Positions 10,360 through 22,189 of a stretch of 64,000 bases of DNA are shown here, in pieces. The position numbers and the translations under genes were made by a program. Every line of letters starts with the position of its first letter. The first letter of the stretch is position 1. The DNA comes from Pithys albifrons albifrons (taxonomy: Eukaryota > Chordata > Aves > Passeriformes > Thamnophilidae): contig NC_092463.1 of assembly GCF_047495875.1 (NCBI RefSeq), positions 13,774,622 through 13,838,621 on the forward strand, read 5' to 3'. A model generated the notes under the pieces. The model saw only the letters and a list, made by a program, of their open reading frames with translations, searched no databases and was not told the origin of the DNA.

Positions 10360-13300
10360 CCAGCCACCGAAAAAAGTCACATGGAGGAAGTGCATTGGCA
10401 AAAGGAGCCAAAGCTTCATGCTCAACAACAGTGAATCCCTGTTTTCAGAGTCTGAATATTATTTAACACAGGAAAACTAGTAGACAACACACTTTTTCCT
10501 CTCCCTTCAGAGCTGCAGATAAAATCCTAGTATCATACAATAAAATGGCCAAAATTTGTTAAAATACAACAGGCAAATGACAACATTACATAAAAGAATG
10601 TTCAGAAGACCTTGCATACATTTACCTTTTGGTGCAAAACTAACATTTAGGTATTCTAATACTACCTTTTGTGTGCTTTTAGTGCCTAATTTGGGCATCT
10701 CAGTTTATGCAATCCTTTTGTTTATGAAACTCATAGGCAATTATGCATTTTTAATTTTACTTTGATGGAGTTGACAATTCAGAAATAATCTATACTCAGG
10801 AATGGAGGGAACAGCATGACCTTATCTCTTGCATCAGGCCTGCTGGTAAGACAGAACGTATATTTTCAAAGTTTTTCATTTTTTAAAACACCAAAGGTTG
10901 GAGGAGCCAAAGGATCCTTAAATAAACTATTCCACTGATTAACCATCAACTTACTCTTTCTGGCCACAGATCTAAGGACTGCTATTTGTTCCCTTAAATT
11001 CCTGATCATAGGCTTTTCCATATCATATGAATCCCAGAAATTTCTGACTCCTTATGATGCTTCTTTTCAGAATTAGTGTCTCCTTCAGAAGGGAATTGTG
11101 AATTACAGTCTTGATTCCTAGGTATATGATATTGCCTTTTGAAAATTTAAAATAAATCTTACTCAAGCAAGTCCAGATCATTGCAACATCCAGGCTGTTC
11201 GTCAGATCTGTCTTTCTCATTATTTACAATACTATTGTTTTTGTATATGTAAATCATAACAAGACTGATTGTATGTCATTTTGCACATCACTGCTCAGGT
11301 CATGACTTGAATCAGATCAGAAGGAAGCCAATAGTAAAAAAAATAAATGGATTATTTTTCATTAGAATTCTTTCTCAAAACTGTCAGTTAGACTATGAAT
11401 TGTCTACATGCAGTATTTTTAAATCTTAATGAAATCAAATGCCTTTTAGAAATTTTTACCAATGATATCATGAACTCAATCAAAAAGAGCAAGTTTATTT
11501 GATACTTTTTTCATTGAGCTGTGATTGACAGTGTGCATATTGCCATTATTTTAATTCTCCATTGATTTCCTTTCCCATCAGCTCAGCTTATTTGCTCTAT
11601 ATCCATTTAATGAGATGACAGCTTGCTGAAGTATATGTCCTTCTTAAGCAGTGCCACAAGAACCACTTTTCTTTCCAGGACCCCAGAGTTTTTTCAGTCT
11701 TCCAGATTAATTCATCTGTCTGACAATCCTTTGAACTTATCATGTGTGAAGTATTTCATCATAGTTAAATTTCACTTATTTTTTCAAACTGTTATGCTGT
11801 TCCTTTCCTCTCAGTACTACTGAAAGAAAACTTGTTTTGTTTTGCTAACATCATTTTTCTTTCTAAGAAAAGATGCTAAGTGTACACTGGAGAATTCTTC
11901 TTTCTCTACAGAATTACTGACATTTATACTCAGTCCCCATTTGGTTAACCTGCCCCCTGGACAGATTTGTTGGGAGTGGAGAGAAGTGCAAAGTCCAGGG
12001 GAAGGAATTCAGAAGACTGCAGCCATTGAATCACTTCTCTCAGTGCAGGGCACATACTGAGGGCTATATGATGAACAGAGGCTTCTTATTGTAACCTCTT
12101 CCTTTCTCTCACACTCATGTTGCAGTTGCCCCTGCACTAGTCCATCACTTTAGCTTCCATGCAATAGTAACAGTAAGACTAAATTTTCATTTATTTTTAT
12201 TTTTCTTTGGTTTACTGCTGACTTCCCTGATCTTGAGAACCACCAAATGTCTGAAACTGGCATACAGTTAAAAAAACCTCTTTTACTCTTTTTTTTTCTT
12301 AATTGATCTGACACTTAACAGCATTTGCTTCAAAAGGTTAAAATCTGTTCCTATAACTAATCTTATCTTCTCTAAAGCCCCTTTTCTCTAGTGAATGGCT
12401 GGTCTGGCCTCTGGCTGACTTTCTGTCTTCACAAATTTCTCTAAAATTCACTATCCTCCCACCTTTCGTTTCAGCAAGGGTCCCTGGGAAGACTCCTAAG
12501 AATCCATCATTGAGAATGGCAACCAGGGAAAGCAACCATTTCCTCCAGAAGAAAACAATTCTGCCACATTCTCTTAAAGTATATTCTTCTCTCAAGGCAA
12601 GCACAGAGCTCCCATCAACACTAATGCACACACAGAGGTGAATATTCCCATTTGTGAGAGACCGTAATTGAATCACCATTAGCTTCAGCTTCTGGCGTTG
12701 TTCAGAATGAGTCAAGTCCTATTGCTTCTTGTTGCTACAATGCAATAAACAAGAGTTAAACTATTTAAAGACACCTTTGTTCTTCTGTCAGACACCTGCT
12801 AAACATTTGTTTAAAATATAATAACTCCAAAGAGGTATTAGAATTTGGCAAAGACAAAGGCCCAAATTAACTTTTAACTATGGAGTGTCTATCAATGCCA
12901 TTGTCTCAACAACTTCAAAATCCGTTTTTCAACTGACTATGGAACAATAATATTACTGATCTAAATTTACCTCTAACCTCTGTGAATGCACATTTTTCTA
13001 GTGTTTGAGTGGAAGAAGCTGTAAGGAAGCAGGATTGTAATTTCACTTCCAACTTTTTAATGGGTAGCAGTGATTCAAGAATGCTCCATGGAATAAGTGG
13101 TTGTTGCTTGATTTTTTTTCCTCTCCAGAAAATAAAACTTTCCTAAGAAAACTTTACAGTCTTAAACACATACACACACACACAAAAAGACCCTAAAAAA
13201 AAGCACTTTTATGAAAGCTATCCATCAAATGTCAAGGATAATAATCAATTTTTTTGTCACAATGAACTGATAAAAGCTTCCAGTAATAATGTCATGGGGA
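10360..13300. other. AT-rich unique sequence, no gene seen
   Basis: The longest frame, 12338-12715 on the - strand (125 codons), shows no domain, no signal peptide and no conserved-looking composition, and I treat it as chance. A short (CA)n lies at about 13166-13184. No repeat family is recognised. Confidence 0.5.
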
Positions 13301-13309
13301 AAAAATTTG

Positions 13310-13870
13310 TGTTGGAACTCGTAACGCTCAGCCCTGATATCAAACGAATTCATAAAAGCTCAATACCACTGTAGCCCTTGGAGGCATGACAAAACACAAT
13401 TTCTCATCCACAGGATATGGAATAATTCCTTTTTTTTATTTTTTTTAACAGAAGGAGAAGCAAAAGGAAAAAAATCTGAATTTCAAAAAAATATTACACA
13501 ATCCTGCTTATGCAGGTGAACATTACCGATCATTTTGGTCGCCGATATCACAAACCGTTATGGTGATTTCTCTCACATCATGCAAATGGCTGCATAATGT
13601 CTAGTCCTCTTGGAATGTAAAATCAAATCAGCATTCTAATGATACAAGCCTGTGATGAGCTTGGAAATAAATATGCAGAAGCGTGTAAAAAAAAAAAAAT
13701 CAAGGCAATCAAGGAGAGCCAGCGTCCTAGCTTGGACTATAAATCTTTGTCTGTTTCAATCGTAAAGCTGGCCGAATCAGTGTAAAATTCGAGCAGGGAT
13801 GTCATCAATTTCTGTTAACCTCTCTATTCTTCTTTGTGTTGGCGGTGCAGTGATGGATTGGTTTTGTCAC
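13310..13870. promoter_or_regulatory. Candidate conserved noncoding element, CpG-retaining
   Basis: Thirteen CpG dinucleotides can be counted between about 13320 and 13845, in a window where CpG is otherwise sparse. They include GGTCGCCGATATC near 13540, AACCGTTATGG near 13554 and GGCCGAATC near 13771. A POU octamer ATGCAAAT lies at 13580-13587 and a TEAD-type GGAATG at 13612-13617. Further AT-rich homeodomain words such as TCTAATGATAC follow. There is no open frame of note, so an exon is unlikely. Retained CpG in non-repeat, non-coding sequence usually means selection or lack of germline methylation; enhancer function is an inference. Confidence 0.4.
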
Positions 13871-14129
13871 TTGTGCTCAGTTCACAGTATGTTAACATGG
13901 AAGGGTGCAGTCAGGTTATGAAGAAGGGTTATTACTGTCCCAGCTCTGACCTGGTCTTACTATCTTTTCTGGTATCACAAATCCTTACTGTCTTTGGGAG
14001 TGAGCAGTAGCATCTTTGGAGCTGTTCAATGTTAAACAGAGCAGCCACAGTATTATTCTTCCAGTTGCTTTGCTATAGTTCTTTCCAGATACTTTGCTCC
14101 AGCTTATAGGCCTATTCTTTTCTACCATT

Positions 14130-14225
14130 CTTTAATTAATAACTAATGTAGGAGATGCTTATTAATCCAGCTACCGGTGCAAGAAGAAAAGTAATGAATT
14201 ACTGGATTACATTAAGAGGAATCTA
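14130..14225. promoter_or_regulatory. Candidate homeodomain-motif cluster
   Basis: Within about 95 bp there are TTAATTAATAACTAATG, CTTATTAATCC, AGTAATGAATTACT and GGATTACATTAAG, each containing a homeodomain core (TAAT or ATTA). The GGATTA and TAATCC words are also bicoid/OTX-type sites. The cluster sits 260 bp after the CpG-retaining block and may belong to the same element. AT-rich DNA yields such cores by chance, so support is modest. Confidence 0.25.
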
Positions 14226-14639
14226 TGATTTGCAAACAGAAAATGATTAATAATTTTACAATCTCTAAATAAGAAAGCACTGGTAATAGAACAGAGGTAA
14301 TAACATAAACCTACTAGCATGTAGTGAATGCATAAATGTTTCAAGGAGTGGACGACTAATTCTTCTTTCATGTTGCCTTGATCATTTGGTAAGGATGTGA
14401 ATTTAATGAGTTAGTGTATTCTTCAGACCTTGTTTACTGCTTTTCTATGATGTGTCAATGCACTCACTGCAATCTGTACTGCACAACACTGAGACACCTG
14501 TCCCTATTTAAAAACTCACAAGTTCAACTTTAAGCAACTTCAGGCCCTACTAATGCCAATGTAATTGCTCAAGTGCTTAAGTTAAGCGTGTTCCTAAATG
14601 CTTTGTTGGAAGATTGTAATAAATTCTAATTCAGAGCCC

Positions 14640-14895
14640 AATGAAATCTCTAGGAGTCTTTATATTGACTTCAGTGGGCATTGTATCAGGCTAATAGAGC
14701 TCAACACCTTGCAGAACTGAGCCCTTAAACAGTTGGTTCATTTCACCACATAAGTGGTTGTTTTAGTGGTGGGTGAAGTGATCCCTATGTATAGTATTTA
14801 ATATAGTGTGTTTCAGCTTGTTAAGTTAGTAAAGTGCTTTGGGATCACTTGAGACGAAAGGTACAATCCAAATGCAAGTTATTATTGCAATGTCA
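14640..14895 (+). mobile_element. Ancient amniote repeat, MIR-like 3' tail
   Basis: TAAAGTGCTTTGGGATC at 14830-14846, followed by GAAAGGTACAATCC and GCAAGTTATTATTG, resembles the 3' end of old MIR/CORE-SINE-type repeats common in reptiles and birds. Their usual form has a TAAAGCGCTTTGAGATC core and an ATT-rich tail. The upstream phrase TTGACTTCAGTGGGC (14666-14680) is also typical of old sauropsid interspersed repeats. Divergence is high and boundaries are unclear. The identification is from memory, and whether the two parts are one element or two is unknown. Confidence 0.45.
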
Positions 14896-14899
14896 GAAG

Positions 14900-15940
14900 T
14901 ACTATTTTTTGTGAGTGAAAAATCACGTTAAAATAAATGCTTTAAAACAAAGGAAATAGAACATAAAATTCTATATCTATTTATTTCTGTAATGAAAAGG
15001 CAAGTGGAACAAAATAACTCTTGCAATAAGTAGTCTGGGTTCAGCAGAAAAGCTGAACAATTGAGGGTCAATGGCATTTTGATGCTTATACTCTTGACAA
15101 ATTGGACCCAGGATATAGGAGTAAATCTGGTCACAAATGTCTGCCACTTCTCGGAGCTGTGTTGGCTGCTCAAAAGCAATTAAGTGAAGTGGGTGCTCAA
15201 GTCCCATTGAATGTCCCAATTAACAATTAGCAAGACTTGTGCTCTTAAGGATTTTTGGATATTTTACACAATACAGCAATGACAAAGTCACATGAAAGAG
15301 ACTTTCTATATCCTTTCTATGGGAGCTATTTTTAAAGTCATATACAATAATTCTGAATTAAATATAGTAAAGAACCAAGAAAGAAGCAATTGTTACGTCA
15401 TAGCTTATTTTACTATTCATATTTGAGGGTAGGAGTGTAGAGGGAGCCCAGTCAGAAAACAGGCTCAGCAATCTAACCAAATCCAAACAATGGAAGTTTC
15501 ACAAGCAACTTTTCAATTAAAAATGTATTCCTACACTCTGGCATTCCTAAGATGTCTTGGGATAGCAAATCACTGTATATTAACAACAAAACCAGAGATA
15601 TGTTTGGCATGTTAAAGTTTCTCTATGTGGTGAGTCTAACTTGTTTTTCCCCAAAGTTTGTTTATTTTTCTCTTGTCATGAATTTAAACTAAACAATGTG
15701 TTCAGTGACAGCTACAGAGACTCCAGTAAAAGTGGTCAAGAAAGAATCCCAAAGAAGTCATACTGACCTTACTGATAAATTCCACCTCAGAAAGTGTTTC
15801 AAGCATCACTGAACCCAAGAGAAACTATACATTTGCTCATGCTGTCCCTGTCCTGTGAAAAGGAATTGTCACTCCAGAAGTGAATATTTCTGGACTTCTA
15901 GCAGCTCACATGTACCCTCATTCACTGAGTCCCGCTGCCC
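14900..15940. other. AT-rich unique sequence, no gene seen
   Basis: No gene or repeat recognised. The 80- and 83-codon frames on the - strand at 14928-15219 overlap each other in different frames and have no domain. Confidence 0.5.
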
Positions 15941-15971
15941 GCCCCCCCCCCCCCCCCCCCGGGCCCCCCCC
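15941..15971. repeat. Poly-C tract interrupted by GGG
   Basis: Nineteen C in a row lie at 15942-15960, then GGG, then eight C at 15964-15971. The - strand could form a G-quadruplex and the + strand an i-motif. The exact length is uncertain because such runs are unreliable in sequencing. The proline run in the open frame across it is an artefact of the tract. Confidence 0.85.
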
Positions 15972-15974
15972 TTA

Positions 15975-18280
15975 CATATGTAAACAGAACAAATACGGTC
16001 TGCCACAAAAAGGTCTTGTAATAGTCTCCAGAGACATGAATCCTATTAAATTAATTATTGTATTGCAAATACTTTTAGCAAGACACCTATTTACTGCTAC
16101 ATTTGTCTTAAAAGTTCTTGTTCTCGATTACATTATGATATACAAATTAAATGCAATTTCAATTTTAAACCTTTACAAGTGTCAGTTACCAAGTTCATTC
16201 CCATGAGGCTGCCCACAGCACAGCTGGAAAGTGTATTACTATGCACACATTGCAAGACATTGCAGTGCATTATTTACTCCAAAAAACTCTTACTGAAGGC
16301 ATAAATGCTAATGATTCTTATTGAAGAGTTCATTGAATTCAGACATGAGATTGGACATGATTTAAGAGATGCTGTGCCGAAATAAAAAACTACCAGGGCT
16401 GTATGTCTATGCCAAATTTCAAGGGGAAATGGAACAATTTTTGTCATCTAGACTGATCTGCAAATCAAAGAATCCAGCCTTATGCAACGTTCTGTGTGTG
16501 GAATCTTCCTTCTGTATGAAGACGTAGTTTAGGTTTTCCTGATTTCCATGAAACTTTGATTATTGTAACTGGCACTTTGTGTAATCAATATAGATCAACC
16601 TCAATCAAGTAGAAATATGTTCCAAATGTGTAGCTAATAAGATAATGTAATTACATTCATTTGAGAAAAGAGAATGAAAATTAAGTAGGAAGGAGCATGG
16701 CCAAAATAATTTACTTTAAAGACCCTTACAATATTTCCAAATAATTTCCTATATTTTTCTTAGGCTTTGTTTCATTTTTAACACTGTTTGGAAGGAAGCA
16801 TTTGGGTGAAATCCTTGACATGTTGATGAGTGGTTTTGCATAACCTAAGCCAATGGAGGTTTGTTATTTTCTAAGAGCCAATCCTGAGAAGTCTGTAGAG
16901 GGTCTGGATGTTTGTCTTGGTAATTTATGAGCTTATCAATGGACTGTGGGATTTGGGGGTTTAGACCTACATTCAGCTCAAAGAAGGAATAAGTTTGAAT
17001 AAGGGCTAATTAGTGATTTATCACTTTACAATCTTGTTCAACAGTTATTTAAATCAACACTCCCTGAAAAGAGAAATGAAAACCAGTGAACATAGACACA
17101 ACTTTAACATGCAAACTCAAACAGAAACACGGGATGTCTAATAAGAGGGAAAAAAGTTATTCCTAATAACAGTAACTTTAAAATATATTTTAATGCATGG
17201 TAGAATGTATGTCCATTATCTTTCAGTTTCATGTTTCTGTTTAAAATTCTGTTGACCTTAAATCTATTCTGTAATCAAGGAGTTTGATAAGTCAAGCTCT
17301 TCAGAGTTGTAGGTAAAAAGCACTTTTTAGAATGTTAAACTGGCAACACACCGGGTGCAGTTATTGCTTTGGAGAAATGTCATAGATGTCCTCTAACCTT
17401 TTTTTTAGGAACATATTTCTTGGATGATTTTTTCAAGGACTCAGGTCAGGAAGAATCTACCCCAAGGGTAGTTGGAGGGAAGAAAAAATAACAAGACATG
17501 GTGGCACCTGGGGACCACAACATTGTTCACATCCTCTGTAATCATCAGTGCACTGCTCAGCTGCTTTGGTAATTTACATAATATCATCCTGACACATTCA
17601 CTTCAGTTATCCATCACCATTGGGATGGTGTTGCTGTTTTCCTGCTTTATTTTCTTTTCCCCTATCTGTCTCTCTCTATGCCTTTCTTTCTCTCATTTTG
17701 TCTTATGTTTATCTGGCCAAGCAAAAAAGATTGATTTCACATTGTTTCTGCCCTCCTTGTTCAAAAAATATAATTTTGGCAAATGATGAGGCAGCAAGCA
17801 CAGCTAATAAGTAAAAATGCATATATAGAGATTTTATTCTCTACATTTTAATGAATAGTATCTTTGGGGGGACTGAGGATGAGGAGAAGAACAATAACTT
17901 AATGGATGCTGAGATGGGGGAGAAAGTCAGTTTAATAAAGCTAAATCCCAAGGATATGGTGGACTGTATTCACGTGGAATCATGGCTAAATCCACAAGAT
18001 AGGACTAGACACTGAGCTTAAAATAAAAGCTTAAAGGTTTGCCTCCTTACTAATATTTCCTCAAAAATTAACAAAAGAAAGGTAATATTTCATATTTTCT
18101 AAATGTAATTTTTATTGTCACGTGACAGATGAATTGGCTGTCTGAAAAAATGATTAATTCTTGCAATCCTACCTACTGAGATCAAACTACAGGCTTGTTA
18201 TCCCCAGTTTTACACCTTTATAACCCTTTGACTTTAATGGTGTTGCTCTTGATGTACATCACTGTAACTGGTATTGACAG
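15975..18280. other. AT-rich unique sequence, no gene seen
   Basis: No gene, RNA or repeat family recognised. The hydrophobic-looking frames at 17472-17814 overlap in different frames over a T-rich tract, which explains the runs of Phe, Leu and Ser. Confidence 0.5.
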
Positions 18281-18284
18281 TTAC

Positions 18285-18330
18285 ACCCTTGTGTACACCC
18301 TTGTCTATCACCCTTGTGTATGACAAGGGT
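18285..18330. repeat. Short tandem ACCCTTGT repeat with an inverted copy
   Basis: ACCCTTGT occurs at 18285-18292, 18297-18304 and 18310-18317, spaced 12 and 13 bp apart. Its exact reverse complement ACAAGGGT follows at 18323-18330. The last two copies can fold as an 8-bp stem with a 5-base loop. I know of no element with this structure; local slippage plus inversion would explain it. Confidence 0.8.
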
Positions 18331-18874
18331 GCCAAAGTCACCTTCCCATAGTAAAGGAAAGCTCCAAGACACAGGAAAAGACCACTGAAATGGGGACATG
18401 GACAACCTATTTATTGTTATTCTCTCTAGCCTATTGGGCTGAATTCCTCATACTCTCAGCCACTCCTTCCTGACAGTGAAAAGTCTCAAGCAACTTGGCT
18501 ACCAGGACTTCCCTCTCTAGAAAGCTAAAATGCAGCTTTTAAGGCAACATAGTTCTTGGGACAGGAAAAGATAAAACACACTTGATGAAACACAAGTGTT
18601 TTGTATTGGTGTTCCTAAATAAGCATCAGAAATGATTCCTTGTCTCTGTACAATGGTGTTCCTGATAAATAGAGCAAAACCCCAAGCCTTCCAGAAGTAC
18701 TAATAGGATGGTATACAAAAACAGTGCCACCAACCCCTCAAAAGACAGTTTCATATATTTACAATTCCTAAAACCCTCCCTTAAAAAAAAAAAGTCTCTC
18801 TATACAAAGACATGAGTAGCTCTGTTTTTAAACAGTGTTTTCATTATTAATGTAGATACTACTCCATTTAGTAC

Positions 18875-19068
18875 CTTAAGTTAGGTGAGAGGAACCTGAG
18901 CATCAGACTTTGCTTTATGGAAGCTTTGGGTTCAATCCCTGTTATGTTGAAATACTGGGATGAGTAAAACCCAGTTGGACCAAGGGTTGGAGAGTTGGAC
19001 CAAGGGTTGGACTCGATGATCTTGGAGGTCTTTTCCAACCCAATCGATTCTATGATTCTATGATTCTA
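18875..19068 (+). mobile_element. tRNA-derived SINE-like element with CR1-type 3' tail
   Basis: A B-box GGTTCAATCCC at 18929-18939 matches the RNA polymerase III consensus GGTTCRANNCC fully. An A-box-like TAGGTGAGAGG at 18882-18892 fits its consensus at 10 of 11 positions. The spacing is 47 bp, as in a tRNA. After the tRNA-like head comes a tail GGACTCGATGATCTTGGAGG ... TTCCAACCC and three ATTCTATG-type units ending near 19068, which is a typical CR1 3' end. The tail differs from that of the SINE at 48.5 kb (AACCC versus AACTCAG), so a different CR1 partner is implied. It could also be only a 5'-truncated CR1 3' end lying next to a chance pol III-like sequence. Confidence 0.5.
18973..19012 (+). 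repeat. 20-bp tandem duplication within the CR1-type tail
   Basis: AGTTGGACCAAGGGTTGGAG at 18973-18992 is followed directly by the same 20 bases at 18993-19012 with a single change at the last base (G to C). It lies at the junction between the tRNA-like head and the CR1-type tail. The close match of the two copies suggests it is young or characteristic of the subfamily. Confidence 0.9.
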
Positions 19069-19069
19069 A

Positions 19070-22000
19070 AACAGCTCATTGACAGCTATGTTAAAGGAGA
19101 GATGGACACATACAGAAAAGGCTAAACACTTCAGACATATCTCCACAATTCGTGTTCACATGCATTAAGTTATTTAAGCAAGTCTATTAATTTGGTAATA
19201 GTGATCTGGAAAAGTTGATCCCCCATAAGGTCAGAGTCCTCTGCAGCTAAAGACTTTGCATAAACTTATGTGTTCATCAAATCCATGGTATGAATGGATT
19301 TCTAAAATCCAATACGCAAAGTAAAATAAAAGTATTTTTAAAGAGCAAATCCTTCCCCCTATAAAGACTTCCCATACAAAAATCAAAAAATTTTTTAATA
19401 TAGACTACAGTCACATTTATTACAGACTATAGTTGCATTTCCTACCAGAATCTCTACTAAAGGTACCTTATACTCTTTGAGTCTTCTTTTATAAAAAGAT
19501 TTTTTTCTGATAAAGAAATACAGGGTTTATTGAAGACTCCTCAAAGTTGTTTCAATTAAATTCTGTCTTCTTATATATCAACTTTGTATGTCAGAAACAA
19601 ATTCAAGGCACTGTCCTGCAAACACTGATACAATGAGATAACTCAAGAGTGCACTTGAATGATCTCAAGTATAGGCTCCACTAGAAAAATTTAGCCTTGG
19701 CAAAATCAAGTTATTTCATGTGTATTAACACTGCTTTATGCTAGCAATGATTTTTTGCTTTGTTCTGAGGGTTTTTTTTCAGTGGAAGAATGAATTCATT
19801 TTGACACAAAAAATATTGTCATCCAAACCATCTTGTTTCAAAAAGCCGATATTTGTCTGTGTAGAGTAAATACATAGAACATTCAAACACCTGAGTAAGC
19901 TGGAAAAATACAAGAACATGGGAAGATTCTTCTAGGGCTCCCAAAAAGATTGAAGATCAGTGATCTTATTAACCTCTGAGGACATTGAAACAGGATTTTA
20001 CAGCAACTAGCCCAAATACTTTGAGATAACTGAAGACAACATGACTCTTTAACCTTTGCAATATTAATATTCTGTTGTTATCTGATGAGCTCTGGCATTT
20101 CTTTAAAACAGTAGATAAAGACGGTATAATGAGATATGAGTACATATCACAGGTTTGGTGCTCTGATCTGTTCATGATAGTGCTAAAGTTAGAGAGTTGT
20201 AGGTGAACCTTTAGCAAACTTCTTTTTATTCATGTTACAACTTCCTCTTTTTTTCATGTGAGACTCAGAAACTTCTTTAACAAAACTAAAAATCTTTCAG
20301 TTGGTAAATGTAATAATTTTTAAACTAGATCTATTTTACATGTTTTCTAAAGCAATGCTAATTATGGAAAAGGTAGGTATGAAACAGGAGAATATCATGC
20401 TCTTATTTTGACTTTCCTGACATTGGGCTGGAGATGTTTGTTTCCAGTACAGTACACGTTAATGTGGCTGTCATTATATTCTAGAATAGCTTATGAGGGA
20501 CTCACTTCAGGCAGCAATTTATGTTTTTGCAGAGAGTACAGCCAGTAGAGTTAAAGGAGACCTCCAGAGCTCTGGGGCCCTAAATCTTCAGCCCCTTGAC
20601 ACTAGTGAACACCATCAACTCATCAACTCTGTTTCCATTTTCCACATGAAGAAAATAAAAATAGACTTTTTTTTTAATTTCTTTTTTTCTTTGTTTTTAA
20701 AGATAGGAGAAAGGCAACTGATATCAATGTGACCTCACTCTGACTGACAGAAGGTTCATCATTGCATGCTATAACCTGTCACCTCAGTAATGTATGTAGT
20801 CTCAGCTGCCCAGTGATTTTCAAAGTGAATTTCCATCCCTGACCTATAAATTGTAACCTTTGGGTGGATTGCTTCACTGGTGAGCTATGCAGATGTTGAC
20901 AAGGTGTGGAAAATTAATATGAAAGAACATGAGCTTTTTCCAACCTCTATATTCAACAATGGTGTTTGACTGTTCATTCAGCAAAAATCACATATATGAT
21001 AAAGGAGATAAAGAAGTCCTTTCTTCCAAAGGATGGTAAGTAAGAAATACATCTGTGGTGGAAACCTTTTCTGTGGCTGGATATCAATGTCTCAGATGCT
21101 TTCGGTGTCTTATACATGATAGTTACAATTACATAAAAATGCCTGTATTTCCTAGGTGATTTCACATTCCCAATAAATTACTTTACTAACTCTTTTAACA
21201 TTCACGGTCTAATTGTGTATAGAATATATTATTTTTTAATAAATTTACAAAGCCCAGGAAAATCCGTGTGGAATTTATTTCCATAGAGGAGTTCTCATCA
21301 AAAACCTAATATTGTGCTTTTGCCAGCTGAAAGTTGGAATGATTCCTCTGTATTTTCACATGATTAAAGCACACAGATAGTGAATTCCCAAAGAAAACCA
21401 GAAATCACATGAGCACTTTGTACTATTTCATTCTGTGTTCAGAAGGATACAGATAATGAAGCCAATGAGCTACAGATTTACTGAGACTACATGCCCATAT
21501 ATTGAAAACAAGCAACAAATAAGAAAATCCCAGCTCAATTCTGAAAGTTTTTAATATTATAAAGTTACTATATTTGGTCTGTATTTTATGATACAAATTG
21601 AATTAAGGTGCAGATACATGCAGTGCATTTTTGTCTTTTAGGGAGGAACCTTTCAAACTTTCTATTATGATAAAGAAAACCATTATATTCTGACAAAGTG
21701 AGGAAGAGGAAAAACAATTTTATTGAAGTAAGAACAAAATTATAGTGTCAGACACTGAATCCAAAAGATAAAATATTACATCTAATAAACATGTTACATA
21801 TGGGATTAGACATGGTCCCCCCTTAGAATTACAGAACAACTGAAGTTGTAGAAAAAAACCAATAACATTAGTTTTGAAAAAAAATAACTAGAGTTCCTAT
21901 CATGTCTATGAAAAAAATTGCATTCTTATTAAAGAACTTAACCAGGAGGAAATAACTTGCTCTGCTGGAGTACAAGGTCTAGGTCTGCAAGCCTTACTCC

Positions 22001-22185
22001 TACCTGTTGTCTTATTTACCTAAGCACAATTCCTTTTGTGAGTGACTGCATTGCCTCGTGAGATTGTGATCCTAACTGATTATACACAGTCTTCAAAGGC
22101 AAAAAAGTAGGTAACCATCCAGCTCTCCTGGCTAGTCAACATTTTTACCTTTGAAAATATCTCCCTCACTGTCCATTCAGGGGCA
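19070..22185. other. AT-rich unique sequence, no gene seen
   Basis: No gene, RNA gene or repeat family is recognisable. Short open frames (63-82 codons) have no domains. Confidence 0.5.
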
Positions 22186-22189
22186 GGTA

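Noticed and set aside
12338..12715. 125-codon - strand open frame as a gene
   Set aside because: No domain, no recognisable homologue and no splice or promoter context; frames of this size occur by chance in 64 kb.
13687..13701. A-run as the tail of a processed pseudogene or SINE
   Set aside because: No coding or SINE-like sequence precedes it and no target duplication is visible.
15941..15971. CpG island or promoter
   Set aside because: It is a homopolymer C tract with hardly any CpG and AT-rich flanks.
15880..16206. Proline-rich 108-codon frame
   Set aside because: The proline run is the poly-C tract, and the rest has no protein signature.
17472..17814. Two overlapping + frames that look like membrane peptides
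   Set aside because: They are different frames of the same T-rich sequence, so composition alone explains them.
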